DNA of 52,750 bases from positions 1-52,750 of the forward strand of contig DATFYA010000114.1 in the NCBI GenBank assembly GCA_035315345.1, in the 5' to 3' direction. How positions within the stretch are numbered: position 1 is the first letter of the stretch; each line of letters opens with the position of its first letter. Made by a program: the position numbers and the translations under genes. This document shows positions 1-12,141 of the stretch, one piece after another. This stretch comes from Candidatus Methylomirabilota bacterium (lineage in GTDB: Bacteria > Methylomirabilota > Methylomirabilia > Rokubacteriales > CSP1-6). Below the pieces are notes generated by a model. It had not been told where the DNA came from. It did not search any database and saw only the letters and a program-made list of their open reading frames with translations.

Positions 1-1278
1 CGAGACCATCGAGCCATTCTCCGACGCGATGCCGCTGTGGAAGAAGAACTTCAGCTCGAAGAGCCCCTGCGGCGTCTGCACGTACTTGTTGGTGGTGACC
101 CGGCTGATGGTGGACTCGTGCATGCTGATGTCGTCGCCCACGTCCCGCAGGGCGAGCGGGCGCAGGAACGGCAGGCCCTTGTCGAGAAAGTCGCGCTGGA
201 AGTTCACCAGGCTCTGGGCGACTTTTCGTAGAGTGCGCTGACGTTGCTCCACGCTCTTGATCAGCCACACCGCGGAGCGGAGCTTCTGCTCGACATATTG
301 CTTGGCCTCGTCGCCGGAGCGGCGCAGCAGCGAGCGGTAGAGCGAATTGACCCGCAGGCGGGGGATGCCCTCCTCGTTGAGGATCACCACGTAATCCTCG
401 CCCACCTTCTGGATCGTCACGTCGGGGACCACGTAGCGCGAGTCGTTGATGGAGAAGCGCCGGCCCGGCTTGGGCTCGAGCGCCTGGATCTCCTCGATCG
501 ATTCCATGATCCGCTCGATCGGCAGCTTCATGGTCCGGGCGATCTCGGAGTAGCGGCGCCGCTCGAGGTCCTCGAAGTGCTTCTCCACGATCTCCACCGA
601 CACCGGGTCCGGCTCCGCGTCGGCGGTGAGCTGCAGGAGCAGGCATTCCTGCACGCTGCGCGCGGCGACTCCGGGCGGATCGAAGGCCTGGATGCGCTTG
701 AGTGCGGCCTCCACCGCCTCGAGGCCCGCGCCCATGCCCTTGGCGATCTCCTCCAGGTCGGCCCGCAGGTAGCCGTCCTCGTCGAGGTTGCCGATGATCG
801 CCTCGCCGATGCGCAGGAGCTCCTTGTCGTCGGTGCTGAGTCGGAGCTGCTCGCCCAGGTGCTCGGCGAGCGAGGTGTCGCTGCGCCCCAGATTCTCGAA
901 GGGCAGCTCGTCGCGCTCCTCCATCGACACCGGGGTACGCTCGTCGCCGTGGTCGTCGAAGATGGCGGACGACAGATCGAACGGCAGATCGTCGGCCTTC
1001 TCCCCGTCCACCGAGGACGTCTCCTTGGAGGGGGTCTCGGCCGCCTCCCCGGCGGGCGGGGCCTCGACGGGGGCGGGGGCGTCGGCGGTGCCCGGGGTGG
1101 CTGCGGCCTCGGGCGCGTCGGTGGTCTCGACCGGGACTTCTTCGAGGAGCGGATTCTCCTCCAGCTCCTTGCGCACCACCTGCTCCAGCTCCAGCGTGGA
1201 CAGCTGCAGGAGCTGGATCGCCTGCTGCAGGAGCGGGGTCATGACGACCCGCTGACTCAACCGCTGTTGGAGTTTCAT
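1..1278 (-). CDS. rpoN: RNA polymerase sigma-54 factor RpoN (C-terminus cut by window edge)
   Basis: Sigma-54 binds core RNA polymerase, directs it to -24/-12 promoters and needs AAA+ activators for open-complex formation. The 426 codons present begin with the Gln/Leu-rich region I (residues 1-50, with LLQQAIQLLQLSTLELEQ), then an acidic Pro/Ala-rich linker (about 50-115) and the core-binding domain. The fragment ends inside the DNA-binding part, at a HSGIASENGSMVS-like stretch, so the RpoN box must lie outside the window. The ATG at 1278 lies 19 bases after the lptB stop, with a GGAG 14 bases upstream. The lptB-rpoN linkage is common in Gram-negative bacteria. A sigma-54 activator is encoded at 18720-20132. 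Confidence 0.96.
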   Translation of the reverse strand, partial: MKLQQRLSQRVVMTPLLQQAIQLLQLSTLELEQVVRKELEENPLLEEVPVETTDAPEAAATPGTADAPAPVEAPPAGEAAETPSKETSSVDGEKADDLPFDLSSAIFDDHGDERTPVSMEERDELPFENLGRSDTSLAEHLGEQLRLSTDDKELLRIGEAIIGNLDEDGYLRADLEEIAKGMGAGLEAVEAALKRIQAFDPPGVAARSVQECLLLQLTADAEPDPVSVEIVEKHFEDLERRRYSEIARTMKLPIERIMESIEEIQALEPKPGRRFSINDSRYVVPDVTIQKVGEDYVVILNEEGIPRLRVNSLYRSLLRRSGDEAKQYVEQKLRSAVWLIKSVEQRQRTLRKVAQSLVNFQRDFLDKGLPFLRPLALRDVGDDISMHESTISRVTTNKYVQTPQGLFELKFFFHSGIASENGSMVS

Positions 1279-1297
1279 GGCGTGCTCAGGACTCCGA

Positions 1298-2020
1298 TCA
1301 GAGCGAGAACTTCTCGCCGAGGTAGATCTCGCGGGCCTTGGAGTTGTTGGCCAGCTCGGTGGCGGTGCCAGAGGCCAGGATGCGGCCGTCGTAGAGGATG
1401 TAGGCGCGATCGGTGATGGCCAGGGTTTCCCGCACGTTGTGGTCGGTGATCAGCACTCCGATGCCCCGCTCCTTCAGCCGGGCCACGATCTCCTGGATGT
1501 CGCCGATGGCGATGGGATCGATGCCGGTGAACGGCTCGTCCAGCAGGAGATAACGCGGGTTCGTCACGAGCGCCCGCGTGATCTCGAGCCGCCGCCGCTC
1601 GCCGCCCGAGAGCGTGAAGGCCTTGTGGCGGGCCAGCGGGGTGAGGTCGAGCTCGGCGAGCAGCTCGGCGAGCCGGGTCATCCGCTCGCCGTGCGACAGA
1701 TCGAGCGTCTCGAGGATCGCGAGGAGATTCTCCTCGACGGTCAGCTTGCGGAACACCGACGACTCCTGGGGCAGGTAGCCCATGCCGAGGCGGCAGCGCT
1801 TGTACATGGGCAGCTCGGTCACGTCCTGCCCTTCCAAGAAGATGCGGCCGCCGTCGGGCCGCAGCAGGCCGACGATCATGTAGAACGACGTGGTCTTGCC
1901 CGCGCCGTTGGGCCCGAGGAGCCCCACCACTTCGCCCGGATGGATGTCCAGGCTCACGCGGTTCACCACCACGCGGCTGCGAAACGTCTTGCGAAGCCCC
2001 TGGGCGATCAGGCCTTCCAT
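1298..2020 (-). CDS. lptB: LPS export ABC transporter ATP-binding protein LptB
   Basis: Cytoplasmic ATPase of the LptB2FG complex that extracts lipopolysaccharide from the inner membrane and pushes it over the Lpt bridge. The 240 residues are full length for the family. Walker [10 protein letters not shown] is at 36-44, the signature LSGGE at 137-141 and Walker B YLLLDEP at 157-163, with the typical LptB ending in YLGEKF. The ATG at 2020 ([13 protein letters not shown]) was chosen because the 50 in-frame codons upstream are made of a repeated, non-conserved sequence. Unlike its neighbours it is not overlapped by the preceding gene: 168 bases holding two 54-base direct repeats separate it from lptA. 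Confidence 0.96.
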   Translation of the reverse strand: MEGLIAQGLRKTFRSRVVVNRVSLDIHPGEVVGLLGPNGAGKTTSFYMIVGLLRPDGGRIFLEGQDVTELPMYKRCRLGMGYLPQESSVFRKLTVEENLLAILETLDLSHGERMTRLAELLAELDLTPLARHKAFTLSGGERRRLEITRALVTNPRYLLLDEPFTGIDPIAIGDIQEIVARLKERGIGVLITDHNVRETLAITDRAYILYDGRILASGTATELANNSKAREIYLGEKFSL

Positions 2021-2040
2021 CTTACGCGGGGGCCTGGAAA

Positions 2041-2094
2041 TGGCCCCCGCGCTCCCCCAGCCGCGGGCGACCATCGACACAGGTGGACAACCGT
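2041..2094. repeat. 54-base direct repeat, copy 1 (lptA-lptB spacer)
   Basis: Identical over 54 bases to the copy at 2131-2184; the period is 90 bases and 36 unrelated bases lie between them. It sits directly upstream of the lptB start. In the lptB frame both copies read open ([12 protein letters not shown]) but this is not an LptB sequence. It looks like a local duplication inside an otherwise compact operon. Confidence 0.9.
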
Positions 2095-2130
2095 TGGGTG
2101 TCGCGGCCATGCATCCCGCCGCGGCCGATC

Positions 2131-2184
2131 TGGCCCCCGCGCTCCCCCAGCCGCGGGCGACCATCGACACAGGTGGACAACCGT
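2131..2184. repeat. 54-base direct repeat, copy 2 (lptA-lptB spacer)
   Basis: Second exact copy of the 54-base sequence at 2041-2094. It begins five bases downstream (in transcription direction) of the lptA stop codon. The flanks of the two copies differ, so the repeated unit is bounded at 54 bases. Confidence 0.9.
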
Positions 2185-2188
2185 GTCG

Positions 2189-2785
2189 TCATGAGCACTG
2201 CCCTGGGGTGGGCTTGGGGCGGGCGGCGGCTTCGTCCTGGTTGCGGGGGTAGAACACGGCCTTGACGCGCTCCTGCTGACCGCCCTCGACCAGGCTGCGA
2301 TCCTCGGCGAGATAGATCGTGATGCGCTCGCCGGTCACGACGTTGTCGTCGCGCCACACCCGGGCGTTGCCGATCAGCACCACGCGCTGCTCGGCGTCGT
2401 AGTACTCGGCGCGCCGGGCGGTGCCGTTGCGGCAATCCTTGGTGACGATCCGGACGTTGCCGGTGGAGATGGTGCGGACGATCTTGTCACCCTTGTCGTC
2501 CAGGTACACCTCCATGCGGTCCGCCCACTGGGTCGAATTGTTCTGCGACGCGACCACGTTGCCGGAGAACACCACGAGCCCTTCCTTCTGGATGTTCTCG
2601 AGCTGGTCGGCGTCGACCGTGACCGGCGCGTCGCGATCGTCCTGGGCGCCGCCCGCGCGGGGCCCCGGCGCCGCCGCGGCCGGACGCGTGGGACGAGCCT
2701 TTCCGGTGCCGGTCTGCGCCCGCGCGGGCGCGACCAGGCTGACCGCCACCCACAGCCCGAGCATCGCGGCGAGGAGCCGTCTCAT
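2189..2785 (-). CDS. lptA: LptA-like periplasmic LPS-bridge protein (OstA family)
   Basis: Periplasmic beta-jellyroll protein forming the bridge between LptC and outer-membrane LptD. Of its 198 residues the first 24 are a signal peptide (MRRLLAAMLGLWVAVSLV, with cleavage near ARAQ). A Pro/Ala-rich linker follows, then the OstA fold from about residue 50, with the typical phrases VTVDADQLE, LVVFSGNVVA, YYDAEQRVVL, GNARVWRDDN and VVTGERITIYL. The ATG at 2785 overlaps the lptC stop as ATGA, implying translational coupling. The C-terminal tail from about 185 is low-complexity (AAARPKPTPGQ). Confidence 0.93.
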   Translation of the reverse strand: MRRLLAAMLGLWVAVSLVAPARAQTGTGKARPTRPAAAAPGPRAGGAQDDRDAPVTVDADQLENIQKEGLVVFSGNVVASQNNSTQWADRMEVYLDDKGDKIVRTISTGNVRIVTKDCRNGTARRAEYYDAEQRVVLIGNARVWRDDNVVTGERITIYLAEDRSLVEGGQQERVKAVFYPRNQDEAAARPKPTPGQCS

Positions 2786-3381
2786 GAGCTTCCCGGCGCC
2801 GCCGCGGCTCCGGGCGTCGAGCCGCGCTTGAAGGTCGCCCGCACCCGCCCCTTGATGTTCGTCACTTCCTCGGACACCCGCGATTCGAACCCGGTGCCCC
2901 GCACGACCGCGCCCGTTCGATAGATCACGACCGCGTCCTTCGTCCACGCGCGCTGCTCGTCCGCGTCCCAGTTGAGCTGGTCGGTCTCGAGACGCAGGCC
3001 GTCGCTCGAGACGAGCACGACGTTGCCGCGCAGCACGATGTCCTTCGTCTCCTGATTGAGATCTCCCTCGTCGCCGGTCACCGTCCACGAGCGTGGCGCC
3101 TTGTCACCCTTCCCGGCCTGATCGACCTTGACGACCACCTTCTTCATCGTCGTCTTGCTCTGCTCCTCGAACGTCTCCGAGTACTCGGCGTCCAGCTGCC
3201 AGCGCGAGCCGTCGCGGCTCTGCTCCTGCAGATGAATCTGCTTGAGCCGGTAGTCGGCGTTCGTGGCCACGGGCTCCGTCGGAATCGAGCGCGGGATCCG
3301 CGCGCGGCGGACGAGCACGCCCGCCACTGCGGCGACGAATACCACGACGAGCATCAGGATGATGAGGGGTGCCTTCCGCAT
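2782..3381 (-). CDS. lptC: LPS export protein LptC
   Basis: Inner-membrane-anchored bitopic protein that passes LPS from LptB2FG to LptA. Its 199 residues comprise one N-terminal membrane helix (about 5-25, LIILMLVVVFVAAVAGVLV) and a periplasmic jellyroll with typical repeats (GDEGDLNQETKDIVLRGNVV, LRLETDQLNWDADEQRAWT). The family is weakly conserved in sequence, so position next to lptA carries much of the call. The ATG at 3381 has a GGAGA six bases upstream. The stop overlaps lptA. Confidence 0.9.
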   Translation of the reverse strand: MRKAPLIILMLVVVFVAAVAGVLVRRARIPRSIPTEPVATNADYRLKQIHLQEQSRDGSRWQLDAEYSETFEEQSKTTMKKVVVKVDQAGKGDKAPRSWTVTGDEGDLNQETKDIVLRGNVVLVSSDGLRLETDQLNWDADEQRAWTKDAVVIYRTGAVVRGTGFESRVSEEVTNIKGRVRATFKRGSTPGAAAAPGSS

Positions 3382-3451
3382 AGCAATCTCCGTGCCACGC
3401 TAGCACAGTATCTACGACCGAGGCAAATGAAGAAGACCGACCTGCGAAGAA

Positions 3452-3955
3452 TCAGCGCGGCGGCCAGGAACGGCGCGCCTTTAACAGCATCTCCACGGCC
3501 TCCCGCACCGCCCCGTCACCGCCTCGACGCCGGGCGATCCAGTGGGCGATCCGCTTGATCTCCGTGACCGCGTTCGCCGGCGCCAGCGCCATGCCCGCGC
3601 GAGCCATCGCGGGCAGATCCGGCAGATCGTCTCCCATCACCGCGACCTCGCGCGGCGCGAGTCCGAGCCGCTCCCGGAGCGAATCCAGGGCCGCGACCTT
3701 GTCGGTCACGCCCTGGTGCACCTCGGCCACGCCCAGCTCGGCCAGGCGGCGAGTGACCGCGGCCGAGGCGCGCCCCGAGAGCACCGCGATCTGCAGCCCC
3801 GCCTGGAGCGCCGCGACCAGCGCGAAGCCGTCGTGGACGTGGAAGCGCTTCGTCTCCTCGCCGGACGCGCGGTAGACGAGCCCCCCGTCGGTGAGCACGC
3901 CGTCCACGTCCAGGACGAGCAGGCGAATGCGGGAGGCGCGCGGAGCGGCCCTCAC
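3452..3955 (-). CDS. kdsC: 3-deoxy-D-manno-octulosonate 8-phosphate phosphatase KdsC
   Basis: HAD-superfamily C0 phosphatase that hydrolyses Kdo-8-phosphate to Kdo in the LPS inner-core pathway. Its 167 residues are usual for KdsC. The nucleophile motif LDVDGVLTDGG has Asp16 and Asp18, then FHVHDGF, LSGRAS and the acidic MGDDLPDLP motif near 110. The start is GTG at 3955, overlapping the kdsD stop (GTGA); the longer in-frame extension upstream only reads through kdsD. A 70-base gap separates its end from lptC, the largest spacing between kdsA and lptA. Confidence 0.94.
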   Translation of the reverse strand: MRAAPRASRIRLLVLDVDGVLTDGGLVYRASGEETKRFHVHDGFALVAALQAGLQIAVLSGRASAAVTRRLAELGVAEVHQGVTDKVAALDSLRERLGLAPREVAVMGDDLPDLPAMARAGMALAPANAVTEIKRIAHWIARRRGGDGAVREAVEMLLKARRSWPPR

Positions 3956-4922
3956 ACGATCTTCGCGCGCAGGATGTCGTGCACGTGGATGACGCCGGCG
4001 GGCCGGCCCGCCGCGTCGACGATGACGAGGCTGGTGATGCGCCCTTCCATCACGGCGAGGGCCTTCGCGGCCAGCTCGTCGGCGCCGATGACCTTGGGCC
4101 CGCGGGTCATGCACTCCGCGGCGCGTCGCTCGAGCAGCGTGGCGCCGTGGGCCAGCTGCTGTCGCCGCAGGTCGCCGTCGGTGACCACTCCGACGAGCCG
4201 TCCGTCACCATCCACCACCGTGGTCATGCCGAGCCCCTTGCCGCTCATCTCCTCGATCGCCTCCTTCATGGTGGCCTGCTCGGACACCATCGGCATGGAC
4301 TCGCCGGTGTGCATCAGGTCCGCGACCTTGAACAGCGACTTCCAGCCCAGGCTGCCGCGCGGGTGGAGCGCCGCGTAGGCGTCGGGGCCGAGCCCGCGCA
4401 CGTCGAGCAGGGCCATGGCCAGGGCGTCGCCCATGGCGAGCGCGGCGGTCGTGCTCGAGGTCGGCGCCAGATTGATGGGGCACGCCTCCTCGGCCACCGC
4501 GACGTCCAGGACGATGTCGGCCTGCCGTGCCAGCGCGGAGGCGAGCGAGCCGGTGAGGAGGATGAGCGGGATGCCGAGCCGCTTCAGCGCGGGCAGGACC
4601 GCGAGGACCTCGTCGGTCTCGCCGGAGTTGGAGAGCGCGAGCACCACGTCCTCGCGCGCCACCATGCCCAGATCGCCGTGCACGCCCTCGGCGGGATGCA
4701 GGAAATAGGCGGGAGTCCCCGTGCTCGCGAGGGTCGCTGCGATCTTGCGCGCGATGAGGCCGGACTTGCCCATGCCGGTGACGATGACCCGCCCGCGGCA
4801 GCCGTGCAGCACGCCCACCGCCGCGACGAAGCGATCGTCGAGCCGTGGGCACAGCGCGAGCACGCTCTCCGCCTCGAGGCGCAGCACGCGCTCCGCGAGC
4901 GCGAGGATCCGAGCGCGGTCCA

Positions 4923-4926
<4 letters not shown>
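3952..4926 (-). CDS. kdsD: D-arabinose 5-phosphate isomerase KdsD
   Basis: Interconverts ribulose 5-phosphate and arabinose 5-phosphate, the first committed sugar for Kdo. The 324 residues hold an N-terminal SIS domain (about 35-175, with [20 protein letters not shown] and [10 protein letters not shown]) and two C-terminal CBS domains (about 205-322, [20 protein letters not shown] and MTRGPKVI). The ATG at 4926 overlaps the kdsA stop (ATGA); a second ATG follows at once. With kdsA and kdsC it completes the route from ribulose 5-phosphate to Kdo. Confidence 0.96.
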
Positions 4927-9068
<4,142 letters not shown>

Positions 9069-9069
9069 G

Positions 9070-9981
9070 TCAGCCGGCCCTCGCGGCACGCCGGGCGCGC
9101 GCTCGCGGGTGGAACTTCCGGTACATGTCGTGGACCACGCTCGAGGGCAGATGCGTGTAGATCTGCGTGGTGGAGATATCCGCGTGTCCGAGCATGGCCT
9201 GCACCGATCGCAGGTCGGCGCCCCGCTCGAGCAGGTGGCTGGCGAACGAGTGGCGCAGCGTGTGCGGCGACACCACGGTGCGGATGGCGGCGCGGCGGGC
9301 CGCGCGGCGGATCAGGTTCCAGAGCGCCTGCCGCGACATCGACCCCCCGGAGCGGTTCAGGAACAGCGCGGAGCACTCGCGGCGGACCTGTCGCGGCCGC
9401 ACCGTCGTGCAATAGCGCCGCACCCAGTCGAGCGCCTGCGCCCCCGCCGGCACGAGACGCTGCCGGTTCCCCTTCCCGGTCACGGTCACGTAGCCGGCCG
9501 CGAAGTTCACGTCCTCCACGCGGAGCCCGAGCGCTTCCGAGGCGCGCAGCCCGCACGCGTAGAGCAGCTCCAGCATCGCGCGGTCCCGGAGCCCGTCGGG
9601 CCGGCGGGTGTCGGGCGCCTCGACGAGCGCGGTGGTGTCCTCGATCGAGAGCGTGCGCGGCAGCCGACGGGCCGGCCGCGGACTGTCCAGATGCTCGGTG
9701 GGATCACGGGTGATGTGCCGGCCGTCCAGCAGGAACCGATAGAGGCCGCGCACCGCCGAGAGATGCCTCGCCACGCTGCGGCTGCCGAGCCCGCGGCGGC
9801 GCAGCGTGGCCAGATACCGCGAGAGATCGCTCACCGCCACCGCGTCGAGGCGACGCCGCTCGTGAGCCAGGAACCGCTCGAAGCCCGCGAGATCGCGCCG
9901 GTAGGCCAGGAGTGTGTTCAGCGCGGCCCCGCGCTCCACCTGAAGACTCCCGAGATACTCGTCGATCAGCGGCTCCGACAC
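9070..9981 (-). CDS. xerD: Tyrosine recombinase XerD/XerC type
   Basis: Site-specific tyrosine recombinase, most likely the chromosome-dimer resolution enzyme acting at dif. The 303 residues hold an N-terminal SAM-like core-binding domain (LIDEYLGSLQVERGAALNTL) and a C-terminal catalytic domain with ACGLRASEALGLR (first Arg), HTLRHSFASHLLERGADLR (His-x-x-Arg), LGHADISTTQIYTHL (His and the nucleophile Tyr). GTG 9981 gives the normal family length; the 60 in-frame residues upstream are not recombinase-like. A GGGAGG lies only one base before this GTG, so the exact start is uncertain. I cannot separate XerC from XerD reliably. Confidence 0.92.
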   Translation of the reverse strand: MSEPLIDEYLGSLQVERGAALNTLLAYRRDLAGFERFLAHERRRLDAVAVSDLSRYLATLRRRGLGSRSVARHLSAVRGLYRFLLDGRHITRDPTEHLDSPRPARRLPRTLSIEDTTALVEAPDTRRPDGLRDRAMLELLYACGLRASEALGLRVEDVNFAAGYVTVTGKGNRQRLVPAGAQALDWVRRYCTTVRPRQVRRECSALFLNRSGGSMSRQALWNLIRRAARRAAIRTVVSPHTLRHSFASHLLERGADLRSVQAMLGHADISTTQIYTHLPSSVVHDMYRKFHPRARARRAARAG

Positions 9982-10103
9982 GCCTCCCGCCGTCGTCCGG
10001 TCCGCGGGCGCTCCCGGTCGAGCCGGCACCGGCTTACATCCGGAGCGGCAGGCGAAGGGTGAGAGCTCGAGGGGCTCGAAGCGGCCAGCCGTGCCGGTGT
10101 CGG

Positions 10104-10130
10104 AAAAAACGACGGCCCCGGTATCGGCCG
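10104..10130 (-). terminator. Possible intrinsic terminator after murJ
   Basis: Read on the minus strand, CGGCC pairs with GGCCG around an eight-base loop, followed three bases later by six T residues. It lies 65 bases past the murJ stop and before xerD, so murJ and the xerD-rpoN run may be separately transcribed. The short stem makes this moderate evidence only. Confidence 0.45.
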
Positions 10131-10194
10131 ATTCGTCCTGCCTGGGCCGGCACCGAGGCGTCCCCTGCAAACTCCAGGAGCATGAGGGAGTGTA

Positions 10195-11802
10195 TCATCG
10201 GCTCCCGGGCGGAGGCAAGGTGGAGCGGCCGCGCCGCAACATCCCGAGCAGCGTCGAGAGCTCGACCGAGCGCAGCGCGCCCGCCACGAGCACGTAGACG
10301 ACCACTCCCCCCGCGAGCGCCACCACCAGCCACGGCAGTCCGCGCCCGATCGGCAGCGGGACCCCGGGCACGAGACCGCTGATGGCGAGACACCAGAGCG
10401 CGAGCACCCCGGATGCGGCGACCGTGCGCGCGAGCGACGGTCCCACCTCGGCGACCCGCGGCCCGTCGAGGCGGCGTCGCAGGAGCCAGCAGAGGCCGAG
10501 CAGGTTGACGTACGACGACAGGGACGAGGCCAGGGCCAGGCCCACGTGCTGCAACGGCCACATGAGGAGGAGCGCGAGCACCACGTTGACCGCGACCGAC
10601 ACGAAGCCCACCAGCACCGGCGTCCGGGTGTCGCCGAGGGCGTAGAACGTCTGGGCCGCGATGCGCGTGGCCGAGAACGCGGGCAGGCCCACCGCGTAGC
10701 CGGCCAGCGCCTGCGCGGTCAGCACGCCGTCGGCGGCGCTGAACTCGCCGCGCTGGAAGAGGAGCCGCACGATGGGGCCGCCCAGGATCAGCAGCCCGAC
10801 CGTGGCGGGCACCGCCACGAACGCGGACATCCGCAGCGCCCACTCCAGCGTGGCGCGGAGCGCGGTGAGCTCGCGGCGCGCCGCCTGCCGCGACATGCTG
10901 GGCAGGGCCGCGGTGGCCAGGGCGATGCCGAAGATCCCGAGCGGGAACTCCATGACCCGGTCCGCATAGTAGAGGTACGAGACGGTGCCCGCGGGCAGGA
11001 GCGAGGCGAGCAGGGTGTTCACCACCACCGTGATCTGCACTGCGGCCAGCGCGAATACCGCCGGCCACAGGCGGTGCGCGATCCGCCTCACCCCGGGATG
11101 GCGCCACTCTCGTGACGGCACCAGGGGGATCCCGAGACGGCGCAGCTCGGGGAGCTGCACGAGGAGCTGACCGAGGCCGCCCACCAGGACGCCCACCGCG
11201 AGAGCCATGATCGGGGGCGTGGTGTAGCCGGCCAGGCCGAGCACCGCCACGATCATGGCCACGTTGAGGACCGCCGGCCCGAGGGCGGCGGTGAAGAAGC
11301 GATGGTGCGCGTTGAGGGCACCCATGGCGAGCGCGGCGAGACCGACCAGCACCAGATACGGGAACATCACCCGGGTCAGGCTCACCGCGAGATCGAACAG
11401 CGCGGAATCGGCCCGCCAGCCCGGCGCCATCACCGCGACCACCTGCGGAGCGAGCAGCGCCCCGAGCGCCGACACCACGCAGAGCACGACGATGGCCGCG
11501 CCGGCCGCCGCGCGGGCGAGCCGCGCGAAGGCGCCCGGGCCCCCCTGGGTCAGGGTCTCGGTGAACACCGGGATGACCGCGGTGGAGAGCGCGCCCTCCG
11601 CGAGCAGCCGCCGCAGGAGATTCGGGATCCGGAAGGCGACCAGGAACGCGTCGGTGACGGGGCCCGCGCCGAAGGTGTGTGCCACCACCATGTCGCGCAC
11701 GTAGCCGAGCACGCGGCTCGCCAGGGTGGCGGCTCCGATCGAGCCGACCGCGCTCACGACTCCGCGCTGGACGTGCTCCTGGGCGTCGGCCGACTCGCTC
11801 AC
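10195..11802 (-). CDS. murJ: Lipid II flippase MurJ (MviN)
   Basis: MOP-superfamily integral membrane protein that flips lipid II across the inner membrane for peptidoglycan synthesis. The 535 residues carry about 14 hydrophobic segments. N-terminal landmarks include TLASRVLGYVRDMVVAHTFG, GPVTDAFLVAFRIPNLLRRL and GALSTAVIPVFTE; the later phrase YYADRVMEFPLGIFGIALAT is also diagnostic. The GTG at 11802 (VSESADAQEHV) is the likely start; the in-frame extension upstream crosses the rpsT gene on the other strand. Divergent from rpsT with 78 bases between. Confidence 0.95.
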   Translation of the reverse strand: MSESADAQEHVQRGVVSAVGSIGAATLASRVLGYVRDMVVAHTFGAGPVTDAFLVAFRIPNLLRRLLAEGALSTAVIPVFTETLTQGGPGAFARLARAAAGAAIVVLCVVSALGALLAPQVVAVMAPGWRADSALFDLAVSLTRVMFPYLVLVGLAALAMGALNAHHRFFTAALGPAVLNVAMIVAVLGLAGYTTPPIMALAVGVLVGGLGQLLVQLPELRRLGIPLVPSREWRHPGVRRIAHRLWPAVFALAAVQITVVVNTLLASLLPAGTVSYLYYADRVMEFPLGIFGIALATAALPSMSRQAARRELTALRATLEWALRMSAFVAVPATVGLLILGGPIVRLLFQRGEFSAADGVLTAQALAGYAVGLPAFSATRIAAQTFYALGDTRTPVLVGFVSVAVNVVLALLLMWPLQHVGLALASSLSSYVNLLGLCWLLRRRLDGPRVAEVGPSLARTVAASGVLALWCLAISGLVPGVPLPIGRGLPWLVVALAGGVVVYVLVAGALRSVELSTLLGMLRRGRSTLPPPGSR

Positions 11803-11818
11803 CGAGCCGACAACATCC

Positions 11819-11847
11819 TTGACACTCCCGCCCCCCGACGGTAGGCT
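11819..11847 (+). promoter_or_regulatory. Sigma-70-type promoter of rpsT
   Basis: Perfect -35 TTGACA at 11819-11824, 17-base spacer, -10 TAGGCT at 11842-11847. The predicted start near 11854 gives a leader of about 27 bases containing the AAGGAG before the rpsT GTG. Confidence 0.65.
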
Positions 11848-11880
11848 CGTGTGTCCGAAATCCACCGAAGGAGACGTCCT

Positions 11881-12141
11881 GTGGCCAATACCCCGTCCGC
11901 GCGGAAGCGGATCCGACAGAACGAGAAACGCCGCCTCCGGAACCGGGCGGTGCGCAGCGCGGTGCGTTCGAGCGTGAAGGGCGCGCGCGAGGCGCTCGCG
12001 AGCAAGGGCACCGACTCCGCCGCCGCGGTGAGCGATGCCATTCGTGCGCTCGACCGCGCGGTGACGAAGGGCATCCTCCACCGCAACACCGCCGCGCGAC
12101 GCAAGTCCGCGCTCGTTCGCACGCTCAACGCCCGGGCTTGA
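11881..12141 (+). CDS. rpsT: 30S ribosomal protein S20
   Basis: Small basic protein that binds 16S rRNA early in 30S assembly. The 86 residues match S20: VANTPSARKRIRQNEKRRLRNRAVRSAV at the start (read in two halves), a Lys/Arg-rich helix, and GILHRNTAARRKSALVRTL near the end. The GTG at 11881 has AAGGAG about nine bases upstream; an upstream in-frame start exists but would sit next to the promoter. The last 17 bases overlap the 3' end of the convergent ceramidase-like gene. Confidence 0.96.
   Translation: MANTPSARKRIRQNEKRRLRNRAVRSAVRSSVKGAREALASKGTDSAAAVSDAIRALDRAVTKGILHRNTAARRKSALVRTLNARA

Noticed and set aside
244-1416. Long plus-strand open frames opposite rpoN, and similar long frames opposite lptB, kdsD, pyrG, leuS and uvrB
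   Set aside because: They are antisense shadows caused by high GC content; the opposite frames encode unmistakable conserved proteins.
2041-2184. Start of a CRISPR array
   Set aside because: Only two copies, 54 bases long with a 36-base gap, no further repeats and no cas genes.
9982-10194. tRNA or other structural RNA between murJ and xerD
   Set aside because: No cloverleaf or conserved T-loop sequence could be found on either strand.
10034-10195. Possible 54-codon gene on the minus strand between murJ and xerD (starting near 10195)
   Set aside because: No ribosome binding site, Arg-rich composition typical of GC-rich non-coding frames, and it would read through the predicted terminator after murJ.
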